Below are positions 27,135 to 37,703 of a DNA stretch of 64,000 nucleotides, in pieces. The position numbers and the translations under genes are program-made. The notes beneath the pieces are model-generated. The model did no database searches and was not told where the DNA came from. It worked only from the letters and a program-made list of their open reading frames with translations. Positions within the stretch are counted from its first letter, which is position 1. Each line of letters begins with the position of its first letter. This stretch comes from Ignelater luminosus. Lineage: Eukaryota; Arthropoda; Insecta; Coleoptera; Elateridae. The stretch spans positions 23,113 to 87,112 of the forward strand of contig VTPC01090923.1 of the NCBI GenBank assembly GCA_011009095.1. The letters run 5' to 3'.

Positions 27135-28439
27135 ATTTATTTGCTGGATAAATACGATACCATACATTTGCATTATAGCTACTATTTTCCACATAAAGTT
27201 ATTGAAAGGTGAAAAGACTTATTTATTATTATAAACTGTTACATAATCATATCTATTAATACTTCACATATTTTAAGTAATTTCTTAAAATTTAAATTAT
27301 AACATGACATAACAAACGCCAAAATGCTTTCTCAGATAAAAGTTCTTACTAGGATAATTGCTAGGATATTTTCCAAGACTGTTTTTCTTAAATGGAATAC
27401 CCTGTATATTTCGTTATTTTTTTATTCCTCTTCCAATGTTGATTACAACGATGTAGCTCTTTGGAGACGTAGACCAAACAATTTCGAAGTTATTCGTTAT
27501 TTCAGTTTCACTTCAAAGTGGACGCCGTGTATATTTCTTGATGCATTAAAGATTAAAAATGCAACAACAACACTTCCTAAACACTCAAATTCTATTAATT
27601 TTTTACACGAATACATTTTTATCAAGTAGGTCAAAGCTAACCTCATTAGTAATGCAGAAAAGCTGATCTGGCAAGTGGTGCAAACCTCACGAATAATTTT
27701 AATTGCCCTGAGCTGTTAACGGTATTCCATTACAAAAGTCTTTTTTACGGTGAAAACTTTTAGCCATTTATTAAAAGTTTAGTCAGGATTTGTTTTTTAT
27801 TAATAAATTTTTAAATTGTTTTTAATTTTAGACTTCCGTTAAATGTGTGGTGGATACGTAGCATGTACTGTTAGATGATGGGGAAAAGTGAAACGTTGAA
27901 AGTTGATTATTTATAACGTTCAAATTAATTCGGAAATTTCAGCTGAACTTTCCGCATTAGTGAAGCGAATTGAGAAATAATCTGGTCATAAAATTAAATT
28001 TTAGAAAATATCTCTGTTAATATCTAAAATTAGAGCTGTATTAGCTTTTAACTGGAAATATTATAATAAATAAAAATGTGCAGTTAATTAAAGCTTTTAT
28101 TGCAACAGTGTGGTTTTATATAAATATAAAGCAAATTTCATTAAATTTAATTGCGGGATAGATTGATCATATTACAATGTTACTATCAGTTTTGTAGAAT
28201 TGAAAATTAGTTCATTTACTGGAAACAATCATAGTTAAACACAAAATGTACTTGTACAACTTACTGTTGTAAAAATGCTTGATATAAGTACTCGTACCTT
28301 AAACTTAACGGGGTTTTCATCTTTTGTTTTCCTTTCGTAAAAATGTAAAAGAGAAATCCTATCTAAATCTTACTACTAGCAAGAATTTTTCATATTTTCC
28401 TTGGAATTTGAAGCAAAACGATTTTTTACAAAGATTATA
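27135..28439. other. AT-rich non-coding sequence upstream of the neuropeptide gene
   Basis: No coding exon was seen. Because the first coding exon of the neuropeptide gene has a 3' splice site just before its ATG, at least one 5' untranslated exon must lie further upstream; it cannot be located by eye. A lone transposon end (TA then CAGGGTGTTTC) sits at 28438-28450, 60 bp before the splice site. Confidence 0.4.
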
Positions 28440-28512
28440 CAGGGTGTTTCTGAAATGATGTATGACAATCTCATCTTCGCATAAAAAATTAATGAATTTT
28501 TTTTGTTACAGG

Positions 28513-30030
28513 ATGGCCTCAAATAATGTTTTCATATTCAGCATTTTTTTGGTTACGTTGGTCCTCTTGACCACGGTGCATACAAAAAGAACTAATAGAC
28601 TACAATTACGTCCTACAAGAGGTTTTCAAGAAATGAGTATAGCAGTTAGTCGAGGCTTTGGAAAGCGTGCAGTCGATATGCACATTATGAATAAGTAAGC
28701 GCTTTTTATTTTTATTTGCTTTCCTTTTCTTTTATTTCGCCTTTCTTTTGTGTATCAAATAGAATTAATGAACCCACAAACTAGACATTTTTATAGGCCC
28801 AAATCACCACCAGACATCGAATGGGTTGGCAGACAACAGAGAGGATTTCAAGAAATGGATTTACCAGTTGCTCGTGGTTTCGGTAAACGTGCTGCAGATA
28901 TGCACGTTATTAAAGAGTAAGTAACACAGTTTATTATAATATTGATTGCTAACTTTAGAACTAGAAGCTATTAAACACAGTGAAGGCGAGAAGGTCTTCC
29001 ATCATTTTAAAAATTGTTTTTCTTTTATTGTGCTTTGTGCATTCATTATCCCAGATACATAGTTGACCAGCAGCTTGAGCAGACATGTAATCCCATACCA
29101 CGGCAGCTCAGCGGTTAGATATTTAATTGTAGGGAGTACACGTTTTGCTGAATATTTTTATAAAAGAAACCTTCTAACGTATTTACTATTTTTGGCAATA
29201 TTATTAATATTAAAAGTTGATTCGCTCCTGAATAGCAACTGCTGCAACTGCTGTTGGTCTAATTCTCTTAATCCACAACCAACCAGTTTTCGCCTTATAC
29301 TGGTAGCACATAACTTAGTTAATTCAGTAAAACTAAGACTTCCATCTGCTAGGTTTATTCTTCTTAGGGCAGCATTATCTCGAACTGAGGTTAGAAATGC
29401 CTTCTTTATCAATTTACTAAAGGCACAGTTGAATCGCGAAGTCTTAATTTCGCGTTAAGTATATGGCACCACTGGTAAATGTTTACATTAAAAATTCGCT
29501 ATCGACTTAGCTAAACTTTGACTCCGATAACGAAGTTTAAGCATGCAAATTGCAAATCTCCACTTTAAGTTCTAATTAAATTCAGTGTTGACACATGCGC
29601 AATTTACCTTATTGAAAACTGAGCGAATTAAAACTCAATTTGTATTAATATTCTAAGAGATAGCAATTTCCTGAATTGTAAATAACGAAAATCGATGCAT
29701 TGGCACAATTCAGAATTGGATTCTAAATCATGCTGCTTTAGAAGTGGTTGTAAATGGGCCTGAATGCTATACAATCTTTGACTAAAAATATTCAATAGAT
29801 CTACAGATTAAAAGGTATCATGATTTTTTTCTATATCTTCTCATGGTATTATAAACCGATCATCTATCTTATCGTTATCATCTCTTAACAATATTACAGA
29901 AACTTTATTATGCATACATAATTGATGATGTAATAATTTTTGTTGCAGTTTTCTGCTGGAATGGTTTGCCCTTGAAGCAAAATTGCGAAATCTTAGGGAA
30001 CGGAATGGTTTGCCACCTTTGAACGAATAA
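28513..30030 (+). CDS. AT: allatotropin-like neuropeptide precursor (two-peptide form)
   Basis: Secreted neuropeptide precursor; the family acts on a G-protein-coupled allatotropin receptor, stimulating juvenile hormone synthesis and gut or heart muscle. Three coding exons: 28513-28694, 28797-28916 and 29949-30030, all with GT-AG sites and phase 2 junctions. The start is the first ATG after an acceptor (AG at 28510-28511); a hydrophobic signal peptide (about residues 1-24) follows at once. Exon 1 ends with GFQEMSIAVSRGF-GKR and exon 2 carries GFQEMDLPVARGF-GKR. Both have Arg before the peptide, a Gly amide donor and a KR cleavage site, so two amidated 13-mers are predicted. The G-F-x7-x-R-G-F-amide pattern and 13-residue length match moth allatotropin (GFKNVEMMTARGF). 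Each peptide is followed by a related (A/V)DMH(V/I) segment, so exon 2 looks like an internal duplication. Exon 3 encodes an acidic/basic tail ending PPLNE. About 127 residues in all. Confidence 0.85.
28797..28916 (+). other. candidate cassette exon of the allatotropin-like gene
   Basis: This 120-nt exon starts and ends in the same phase (2), with acceptor AG at 28795-28796 and donor GT at 28917-28918. Skipping it joins exon 1 to exon 3 without changing frame and removes exactly the second peptide. Alternative splicing of allatotropin genes to change peptide content is known in moths; here it is only a possibility. Confidence 0.5.
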
Positions 30031-30250
30031 TAAATGGAGAATAACACAATTCAGCCATTGTTGTTTGATCTATACATATACCTATACATAAAAAAATATT
30101 AAAAACAATCTAATTATAATAATGATACAGTGTAAAAGATATAGGTATCTACTTATTCTTATTCTGTAACTACTTAAAAGTTTTAATTTTGTGATTGTAA
30201 ATTAATATTTTGAATGTTGTACCCGAGTTTGTTTGGAAAATACAGCAAAA

Positions 30251-30256
30251 AATAAA
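30251..30256 (+). promoter_or_regulatory. candidate polyadenylation signal of the allatotropin-like gene
   Basis: AATAAA lies about 220 nt downstream of the stop codon in otherwise featureless 3' sequence. Other AT-rich variants occur nearby, so the choice is tentative. Confidence 0.4.
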
Positions 30257-31492
30257 ATTATTATCGATCTTTATGTTCATACATGTATACCTACTCCTGT
30301 GAGACACCTAATATTTAAAAATGAAAGTATTAAAACCAGATAAGAAGTTTATTTGAAGATCTAGTATATTTAATGCAAAGGTTTTGTATTACGCCTCATT
30401 ATTATGTTATTCTGAAACACTGAAGAAAGCTTTTAGGCGTACTAGTTATTATTAAACTATTATATTGGATATTTTTTAATCAACTTCCGACAGTTTTTAA
30501 AAAGGAAATGTAATAACATTCTAAAATGTTCTTCATTTATAGCACAGGTTTTTTAACTAAGAAAATCATAATACTGAGATTTTGCTTTGGAACGGTAGGT
30601 AAGAGATATTATCGTAGTTCTAACGCAACACAATTGTAGTAGTTCGGATATTTGAATTTTAAATATGACATGTAACCTAAAAGATCTGGTCTAGCTCTAG
30701 TTTACAATTAATATTAGATTTTGTACTTCAAATAACCACTTTTTTAAAATTCTAGACATTATCTATTTAATATATTAATTATTAGCTGTACATGAATTTT
30801 TTTCTTAGTACTTTTAAAAAAGTTGTTAAAGAACATAAATTACAAGAATTCATAAAAGTTTACAAATTGTGTACACTGAAATAACAAGTTTAAATAAAAT
30901 CAAAAAAATTGTAAGTAGGTATCCAATATATTTACATTTATACTATCTATATCTATTATCCCAGTTTGTTCAAATTTATAGGTGAACCTTCAAGATAACC
31001 TAAGTAATAAAACATAAAACTGCAAATTTCGGTAGGTCATGGGAAGTATAAAACGATATTGATTTAATATATGTTAATGTTATTTGCCCAAAGATGCTTA
31101 AAACTATGCTACCTAATTAAAATTGCATCTAGTCAATTGTTAGTTAGAACAAATCGTTTGCGTAATACATAATATGTGCAGTATATGCATCATTTTAAAA
31201 GTACACATAAGTAATCCCCTTAAACAGATATAATAAGAATTCTTATAAGTAAAGATGGTTTATAATTCTTATGTTACATATACATATGCTACAAACATAA
31301 TAAACATTTTTAGATGAAATGGAAACGTGTGTTAAAATGAGAAAATTTTGAAAGTGGTGTTGATGTGATAAATTGTATTCTTAGCAAAATGAGAATTTAA
31401 CTAATACAATAACTCATTTTGGACAAATCTACAAGAAACATTGTAAATATAATAATCTATCACATTAATTCTGTCATTTATATCATTACGCT

Positions 31493-31819
31493 TTATGCCT
31501 GTGGTTGGTGTAAGCAAACTCTAATTCTAACAATTCTTTCATACATTACAATTTCTGTCCTTAGTAAACTAAAACATTCTGTATAGTCTGTAGCATTCGT
31601 GAGGTTGCAGACCTTCAGTCTCTCTAAACTGCAATCATACTCATACAGTAGTGCAACTTCGTCTGCACTAGTTTTACAAATTTTCAGCAATGCTGATCTT
31701 GCATTCGTAAGAAATAATTTCTGATTCAAATACATATTTAGATTTAAATGTATCATTGTTGTATGAACTGCAAAAAGTTGTGTAAGGTAAGTATAAAATT
31801 CTATTAATGCCAAAGACAA
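31493..31819 (-). CDS. unknown open frame, possibly a gene fragment
   Basis: A 108-codon minus-strand frame lies inside duplication unit A. A polypyrimidine-rich acceptor-like sequence (ending TTTTTGCAG) lies at its 5' side, near 31770 on the plus coordinates, so it could be a terminal exon. The product has no domain I recognise: mixed charge, several cysteines, no signal peptide or transmembrane pattern. In unit B the matching sequence is split by an insertion of about 400 bp (roughly 42093-42508) and carries stops. It may be a host gene fragment or transposon-borne sequence. Confidence 0.25.
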   Translation of the reverse strand: MSLALIEFYTYLTQLFAVHTTMIHLNLNMYLNQKLFLTNARSALLKICKTSADEVALLYEYDCSLERLKVCNLTNATDYTECFSLLRTEIVMYERIVRIRVCLHQPQA

Positions 31820-31934
31820 TATTGTTTATAAAAATTAAAAAATATGTACAATTACTCATAGGGTAGGTAAGCGTTATTTGTTGCCTACATATGCTATACA
31901 CAATATTTCAATTTAATACAGAGATAGTAATAAT

Positions 31935-32690
31935 ATGGGACGTGGTAAAGATTTGACAAACGAAGAAATTGCTCAAATAAAAATATTGACAGAAACAAAT
32001 GTGTCCTGGAGAAGTACAGCAAGGCAAATTAAGGACCACATCATGTTGTTCAAAATTATTGTGAACTTGGAGAAAATTATGGAAAAAATAGAAAGTTTGA
32101 TCAAAATAAGAAATTATCGAAACAAGACACAAGCAGGATTCTTCAGAAAATAAGAGGATCTTCAGGAACTGCAGTAGAAATCAAATCAAACTTACCATTA
32201 CCAGTAACCGTAAGATGGGTACAACAGGTGCTACAGTCTGACAAAAACCTAATTTATATGAAATTGTTGAAACAACCAACTCTCCATAGAGGTAGCATAT
32301 ACACTGGGATAGAGAATAGAAAAAAAATAATATTTAGCGACGAAAAGAAATTCAATTTGAAAGGCTCTGATGGATTCTCATTTGCTTGGCATGATCTTCG
32401 CCATGCAGCATTTTTGTCTCATATAAATACAAGCATTGCTTGGATCAGCCATTGTATAAATGCAGACAAGTATACTGAAATTCTAGAGGATGATTCAGTG
32501 CCAATGATTGAGGATATTATGCCAGATGACTGCATTTTCCAGCATGAGAAAGATTGGTTTGCGTCGAAACGACTTGGCCAACAAGGAGCCCCAATCTAAA
32601 CCCAATAGCAAATGGCCTGGACAAATATTTCCTTAGAACAGCTGCAACATTTAATAAATTTGATGCCTAATAGACTTTTTGAAATTATTC
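31935..32690 (+). mobile_element. Tc1/mariner-like transposase relic (unit A)
   Basis: The first frame starts MGRGKDLTNEEIAQIKILTE, an N-terminal helix-turn-helix like Tc1/Tc3 transposases, then RSTARQI. After frame breaks the sequence shows an 'RGSSGTA'-like linker, 'VRWVQQVLQSD', then IFSDEKKFNLKGSDGF, which matches the conserved 'xFSDExxFxLxGxDG' block with the second-strand aspartate region. The expected 'QDNAPxH' block is replaced by a short deletion joint (DDCIFQHEKDWF). It is a dead, internally deleted copy. A parallel relic is at 42747 in unit B. Confidence 0.8.
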
Positions 32691-33319
32691 GTAATAATAG
32701 GGGGGAGACAATACTTTTTGTTAGTTTTATGAATTCAATGATAATATGTAGCGGCACTAATAGAATTTTGTTTAGAGTTTTTTAAATTGTTTCGTCTTCT
32801 AGTTTTCTAAAATAAACTTTGAAACTATTTATTGTTTTCTATTTTTAAATATGTGCAAAGCATTTTTTGTTTCACAATAAAAATTGTATTATACGACTGA
32901 ATTCAGATATGTCAAGACCTACTATTATTGCCATTTAAGAAAATTGCATTTTTTGTTATAAATCAAAAACAATTGAACAAAATAAAACTCAAATGGGCTT
33001 TTCTTTTCATATTTCTATAAAGTTATCGATTGGTAAAGGGAACTTTTATTTACAATGCACATTACATTGGCTCTTAAATAAATGCGTTTTTCAACAGTTT
33101 TATTATCATCATTGACAAATGAACAGACTAGTCTACGGAGAAATAGTTTGACAACAAATCTGATGATAATTAACTTCGCTGTTGACTCAGAAAGCTAGTG
33201 TAATATCTGTTGTAAGAGTGGGACAAAACAAATAAAATAATTTGGTAAACCATGGATACAGTATGAATCCAGAGAAACAAGGTGCAGATATTCAAGGAAA
33301 GTGAAAGCATTCAGAGAAC

Positions 33320-34466
33320 TTCACAGAATTAGAAACAAGATTACTAGTTGATGTAATCATATGACATATAAAGATAGTTGAAAATAAAAAAACTGGCTGT
33401 ATTACATGGAAGGAAGAAAATCAGATTTGGGGAAAGATTTCGCAAGAATTTAAAGCTTTTGCTCGAAATGAAATAAGTGCTACTGTTTTGAGAAATAAAT
33501 ATGATACTATAAAACAAACATTAAAAATCTAAAACTAGAAGCTTCTAAATAAGCCAACGGACAAGCGGATATACTATGAGAATTAGCAGGTTTTAAGGAA
33601 AACTGATGGTATATCTTCAATTAAACATAAACGGTTTACCAGCTAATCCAATATTCAATGGTAAGTATTGCATTAATACACAATAACTTATATTATTTGT
33701 TATTAATATTTGTAGCAGTGCAGTTGTTAAGCCCAATCAGAACAGTAACATCCTTTATATAAATGAATTAGGACCAGCAAAAGCTACTCATACTATTTTG
33801 ACAGAGTATGCATTCAATTTAGAACAAACAGTGCTGAACTTCATGCCTCCGATGTACAACTAACACAGATTACCAAAGTATATTTTAAGCATGAAAAAGT
33901 TTTCAATTTGTGATATTAATATATGCTTTTAGGAAAACACTTACTACACAATGGAAGAAATTGGAATCCTAAGATGTTACGAGAGAAAAAACATAAAGCA
34001 TTAAGGACTCCATTCATTGCAAAGTCTGCAGTGAATGATATATTGAATGTTAAGCCAGAGTAAATATTAGACTCAAGAACTGAACTAGTTGAATTGCAAA
34101 GATATCTACTTCAGAAAGAGAAAGAAAATCAAGAAAACAGATGGTTAAAGAAGATTAATTTAGAACATTAGAAAGAAAATTAAAACAGGGACCATGAGAA
34201 TTAAACATCTGGGAATGCAAAGCATAACCACAACGAACTCCGTTTTGTTACTGAATTCGAGCAGTTTTAAAGAATTTTCAAATTTTGGCGGCCATTTTGA
34301 CTATGTTCCCGTAGAGATATCAAAAAACAAAAGCACCTTTTCTTTAGTCTTTGATGAAGAATCCAAATCTGAAATCAAAGTTGCAAATCTTAACAAACAA
34401 TGCGGACAAACAGACCGACTTCTGAAATTCAGTAACAACTTCTATCAGAATTTGTTGAAAATCTAA
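33320..34466 (+). mobile_element. PIF/Harbinger Myb/SANT-like gene relic (unit A, first copy)
   Basis: Plus-strand frames read FTELETRLLVDVI, then VENKKTGCITWKEENQIWG and ISQEFKAFARN, then LRNKYDTIKQ. This is the Myb/SANT-like DNA-binding fold that PIF/Harbinger elements encode as their second protein. Stops follow, then a lysine/glutamate-rich coiled-coil-like segment (LLQKEKENQENRW near 34110-34145) and the ~90-codon frame shared with 7283-7510. It faces the Harbinger transposase remnant on the opposite strand at 35680-35910. Confidence 0.7.
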
Positions 34467-34473
34467 AAAAAAA

Positions 34474-34483
34474 NNNNNNNNNN
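34474..34483. other. assembly gap (10 Ns)
   Basis: Ten N characters separate two direct copies of a ~1154-bp sequence (33320-34473 and 34484-35637). Confidence 0.95.
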
Positions 34484-35637
34484 TTCACAGAATTAGAAAC
34501 AAGATTACTAGTTGATGTAATCATATGACATATAAAGATAGTTGAAAATAAAAAAACTGGCTGTATTACATGGAAGGAAGAAAATCAGATTTGGGGAAAG
34601 ATTTCGCAAGAATTTAAAGCTTTTGCTCGAAATGAAATAAGTGCTACTGTTTTGAGAAATAAATATGATACTATAAAACAAACATTAAAAATCTAAAACT
34701 AGAAGCTTCTAAATAAGCCAACGGACAAGCGGATATACTATGAGAATTAGCAGGTTTTAAGGAAAACTGATGGTATATCTTCAATTAAACATAAACGGTT
34801 TACCAGCTAATCCAATATTCAATGGTAAGTATTGCATTAATACACAATAACTTATATTATTTGTTATTAATATTTGTAGCAGTGCAGTTGCTAAGCCCAA
34901 TCAGAACAGTAACATCCTTTATATAAATGAATTAGAACCAGCAGAAGCTACTGATACTATTTTGACAGAGTATGCATTCAATTTAGAACAAACAGTGCTG
35001 AACTTCATGCTTCCGATGTACAACTAACACAGATTACCAAAGTATATTTTAAGTATGAAAAAGTTTTCAATTTGTGATATTAATATATGCTTTTAGGAAA
35101 ACACTTACTACACAATGGAAGAAATTGGAATCCTAAGATGTTACGAGAGAAAAAACATAAAGCATTAAGGACTCCATTCATTGCAAAGTCTGCAGTGAAT
35201 GATATATTGAATGTTAAGCCAGAGTAAATATTAGACTCAAGAACTGAACTAGTTGAATTGCAAAGATATCTACTTCAGAAAGAGAAAGAAAATCAAGAAA
35301 ACAGATGGTTAAAGAAGATTAATTTAGAACATTAGAAAGAAAATTAAAACAGGGACCATGAGAATTAAACATCTGGGAATGCAAAGCATAACCACAACGA
35401 ACTCCGTTTTGTTACTGAATTCGAGCAGTTTTAAAGAATTTTCAAATTTTGGCGGCCATTTTGACTATGTTCCCGTAGAGATATCAAAAAACAAAAGCAC
35501 CTTTTCTTTAGTCTTTGATGAAGAATCCAAATCTGAAATCAAAGTTGCAAATCTTAACAAACAATGCGGACAAACAGACCGACTTCTGAAATTCAGTAAC
35601 AACTTCTATCAGAATTTGTTGAAAATCTAAAAAAAAA
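34484..35637 (+). repeat. second copy of the Harbinger Myb-gene segment, directly after the gap
   Basis: It repeats 33320-34473 with only a few substitutions, including four or more within 34890-35050 (for example GTTGCTAAG versus GTTGTTAAG). Unit B has a single copy, about 44145-45300, matching the first copy better at those sites. The repeat may be an unresolved overlap or allelic copy rather than real tandem DNA. Confidence 0.8.
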
Positions 35638-35679
35638 CAAATTAAGTATCCAGTTATTACTAAAACAATTAAAAGGGTA

Positions 35680-35910
35680 GTACAGAGGGGAAAAAAGACT
35701 GATCAATATCATGCTCATCATTTGGCAATGCATCTTGGTTATTGCAAGCCAAATTATGTAACACTGCAGTTGCTACTGTAATAGCTTGAGTTAAGGCTAA
35801 ATTAGTCCGAATGCTAACTGATAACATTGGGAAATGTTGTTTCTATATTCCAAATGTTCTTTCGACTACATTTCCAGTTCCTGTCTGAGATTCATTTAAA
35901 GTTATAGACC
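35680..35910 (-). mobile_element. PIF/Harbinger (HARBI1-type) transposase C-terminal relic (unit A)
   Basis: The minus-strand frame reads NVVERTFGI, stop, KQHFPMLSVSIRTN, then a stretch ending AVLHNLACNNQD. This matches the C-terminal 'VVERxFGxWKxRFPxL ... AVLHN' block of Harbinger nucleases. The single stop sits exactly where the conserved Trp is expected (TGG to TAG). The N-terminal part and the earlier catalytic aspartates are not readable, so the element is truncated. Confidence 0.8.
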
Positions 35911-36215
35911 ATTTAACTGTATTTATCAAAAGGATAAGCATTTATTGGCTGATGGAAAGACAGTTTTGTTATTTATTGATTACATAAATTTATAAACAAC
36001 TTTATAGGGAGGTGCAAAAACCAGCCGTAGCTGTTACTGTATTCTAGACATCAAGCCAAACAAAAAGTTCCCGAACAATCTTTTTTCTTTTTTTTCAAAT
36101 AACAGAAGATACAGTCACTTGACAAAAATTTGGAAAAAAATCAATTTTTGCCTGTAACTTAAAACCAAAAGAAGATATGTAAAATTTGATTGCACTAATA
36201 AATTCAGCAATTGTT

Positions 36216-36221
36216 GGAAAC
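36216..36221. other. no feature; AT-rich 3' flank of EXD1-like copy A
   Basis: The stretch from about 36130 to 36709 between the Harbinger relic and the last EXD1-like exon carries nothing recognisable apart from the shared duplication sequence. Confidence 0.3.
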
Positions 36222-37046
36222 TTTCTTTAAAGCCTGCCTGCTTTTGGAACAGTTTTTCTCACTTACCTCTAAATTGTATAACGCGTTTTTAAAGTCACTT
36301 TTAGCTAATGCAATGTTAGCTTTAAAATCTAGTGAGTTGATTGAAGAATTCTGAGTTCTCTTACTCCTGATTAGTTAATGACATTGTTAACTTGACAACA
36401 CAGTTAAGAACACTGAACTGTTCAATTCATTGTTGTCGTTAAACAACTATATTTTAACAAAATGCTAGTAATGTAGTACCGTTAAACTATTTAGTAATAT
36501 ATAGAAATTTAACAAATATGCAGAGTGATACACTTGGCATGTTTTAATATAATTTGTTTAAAAATGTCTTTAAAAAGTCTTATTGTTAGCAACAATTCAA
36601 ACTATTAAATAAAAGTCTGTCATGTTCAAAATTTAGTTTATTAACAATAACTAATTATTAAAAAAATAATTAATTAAATTACACTGAAACTAACATATTT
36701 ACACGATATTTACATTATTTCCAAATAGTCTTCAATCTCATCAGGCACTTTATTTGACACCTTTCGCAAATCAAAACCACCAGAATTTACAGATAAATGT
36801 GAAAAGACATCCACAACTTCATAAAAATATTGCAGTAACATTTTTTCTTGTTTCTCCTTCAATGCGATTAGAAAAGTTGCCAGTTGGGCTGCCCTTATTT
36901 TTCTTGAATTCAGTAGTGGTCGATCTTCCCACTCTTCTGTTGTAATAGTCTGAAATAAACAAGAATGATTAGATAAGCTGGAAAATACATCATAATATGT
37001 ACAAAATTATTTTTTTGTTCATGATTTGTTATTTAAGATACTTATA

Positions 37047-37557
37047 CAGGGTGTATTATTTCAGGTGGAGAATATTAGCACCACTCGATTCTCCTTCAAA
37101 ATTGAGCAAAAAATGTTGGTCTTAAACTCATATTTTTTTAAATAAAGGTCATTTAAGATTTTTAATACTTGCAATGCTGTATGAAAATTGTAAGTAGAGG
37201 AAGAATAGATCATAAGTTTATTAACGTGATTATCTTAGTATCATTTTTGCTGGTCATTATTAATAATGCTTCTAGGTAAATACAGTATTGCAATATCTTT
37301 TACAAACAAGTAAATCAAAGCAATCGCATTATGTAACAGCACTTTTATATGATTGATTTATGTTTTCTGGTACCTAAACTATGGGTGGTTACTTTTATTT
37401 AATAATTTTGGGTAGTCATAAGCAAATTATAAAAAAATATACGACCCTTAATATTTGCACAACCGAAGAATTAACAACAAGTACTAGAGTTTCTTGCATA
37501 TTTTTTGATGCAGAATGGAGTAGCGTTAATATTCTCTACCTTAAATAATACACCCTG
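37047..37557. mobile_element. MITE with TA target duplication, in intron 2 of EXD1-like copy A
   Basis: It begins CAGGGTGTATTATTTCAGGT and ends with the imperfect reverse complement (...ACCTTAAATAATACACCCTG). TA lies on both sides (37045-37046 and 37558-37559). The inverted repeats extend over at least 30 bp. The matching place in unit B (46634-46635) has a single TA and no insert, which defines the element ends exactly. No coding capacity. Confidence 0.9.
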
Positions 37558-37703
37558 TATTTAATTTAATGTTAAAATACTTATAGAAACTTTCTCAAAT
37601 TGGAGACATTTTAAAAACCAATAATTTTGATAAAAAAACATTAATGTAGACAATATACCATATGTTTACTTTATTTATTATTACACCTCCTACAAACTAC
37701 TGC

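Larger units (their letters stand above)
32735..36125. repeat. near-identical core of the duplication (unit A side)
   Basis: From about 32735 to 36115 (not counting the internal repeat) this matches 43555-45785 with only a handful of differences by eye. Immediately outside, the two units differ by frequent substitutions and indels. It contains the PIF/Harbinger relic. Confidence 0.7.

Noticed and set aside
28462..28512. Upstream ATG extending the neuropeptide frame by 17 codons
   Set aside because: The added part lies before a strong polypyrimidine tract and AG, and would place a hydrophilic stretch ahead of the signal peptide; the ATG at 28513 is better.
36754..36945. 63-codon plus-strand frame over the last exon of EXD1-like copy A
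   Set aside because: It is antisense to a well-supported exon on the minus strand that has a splice acceptor and is conserved in unit B.
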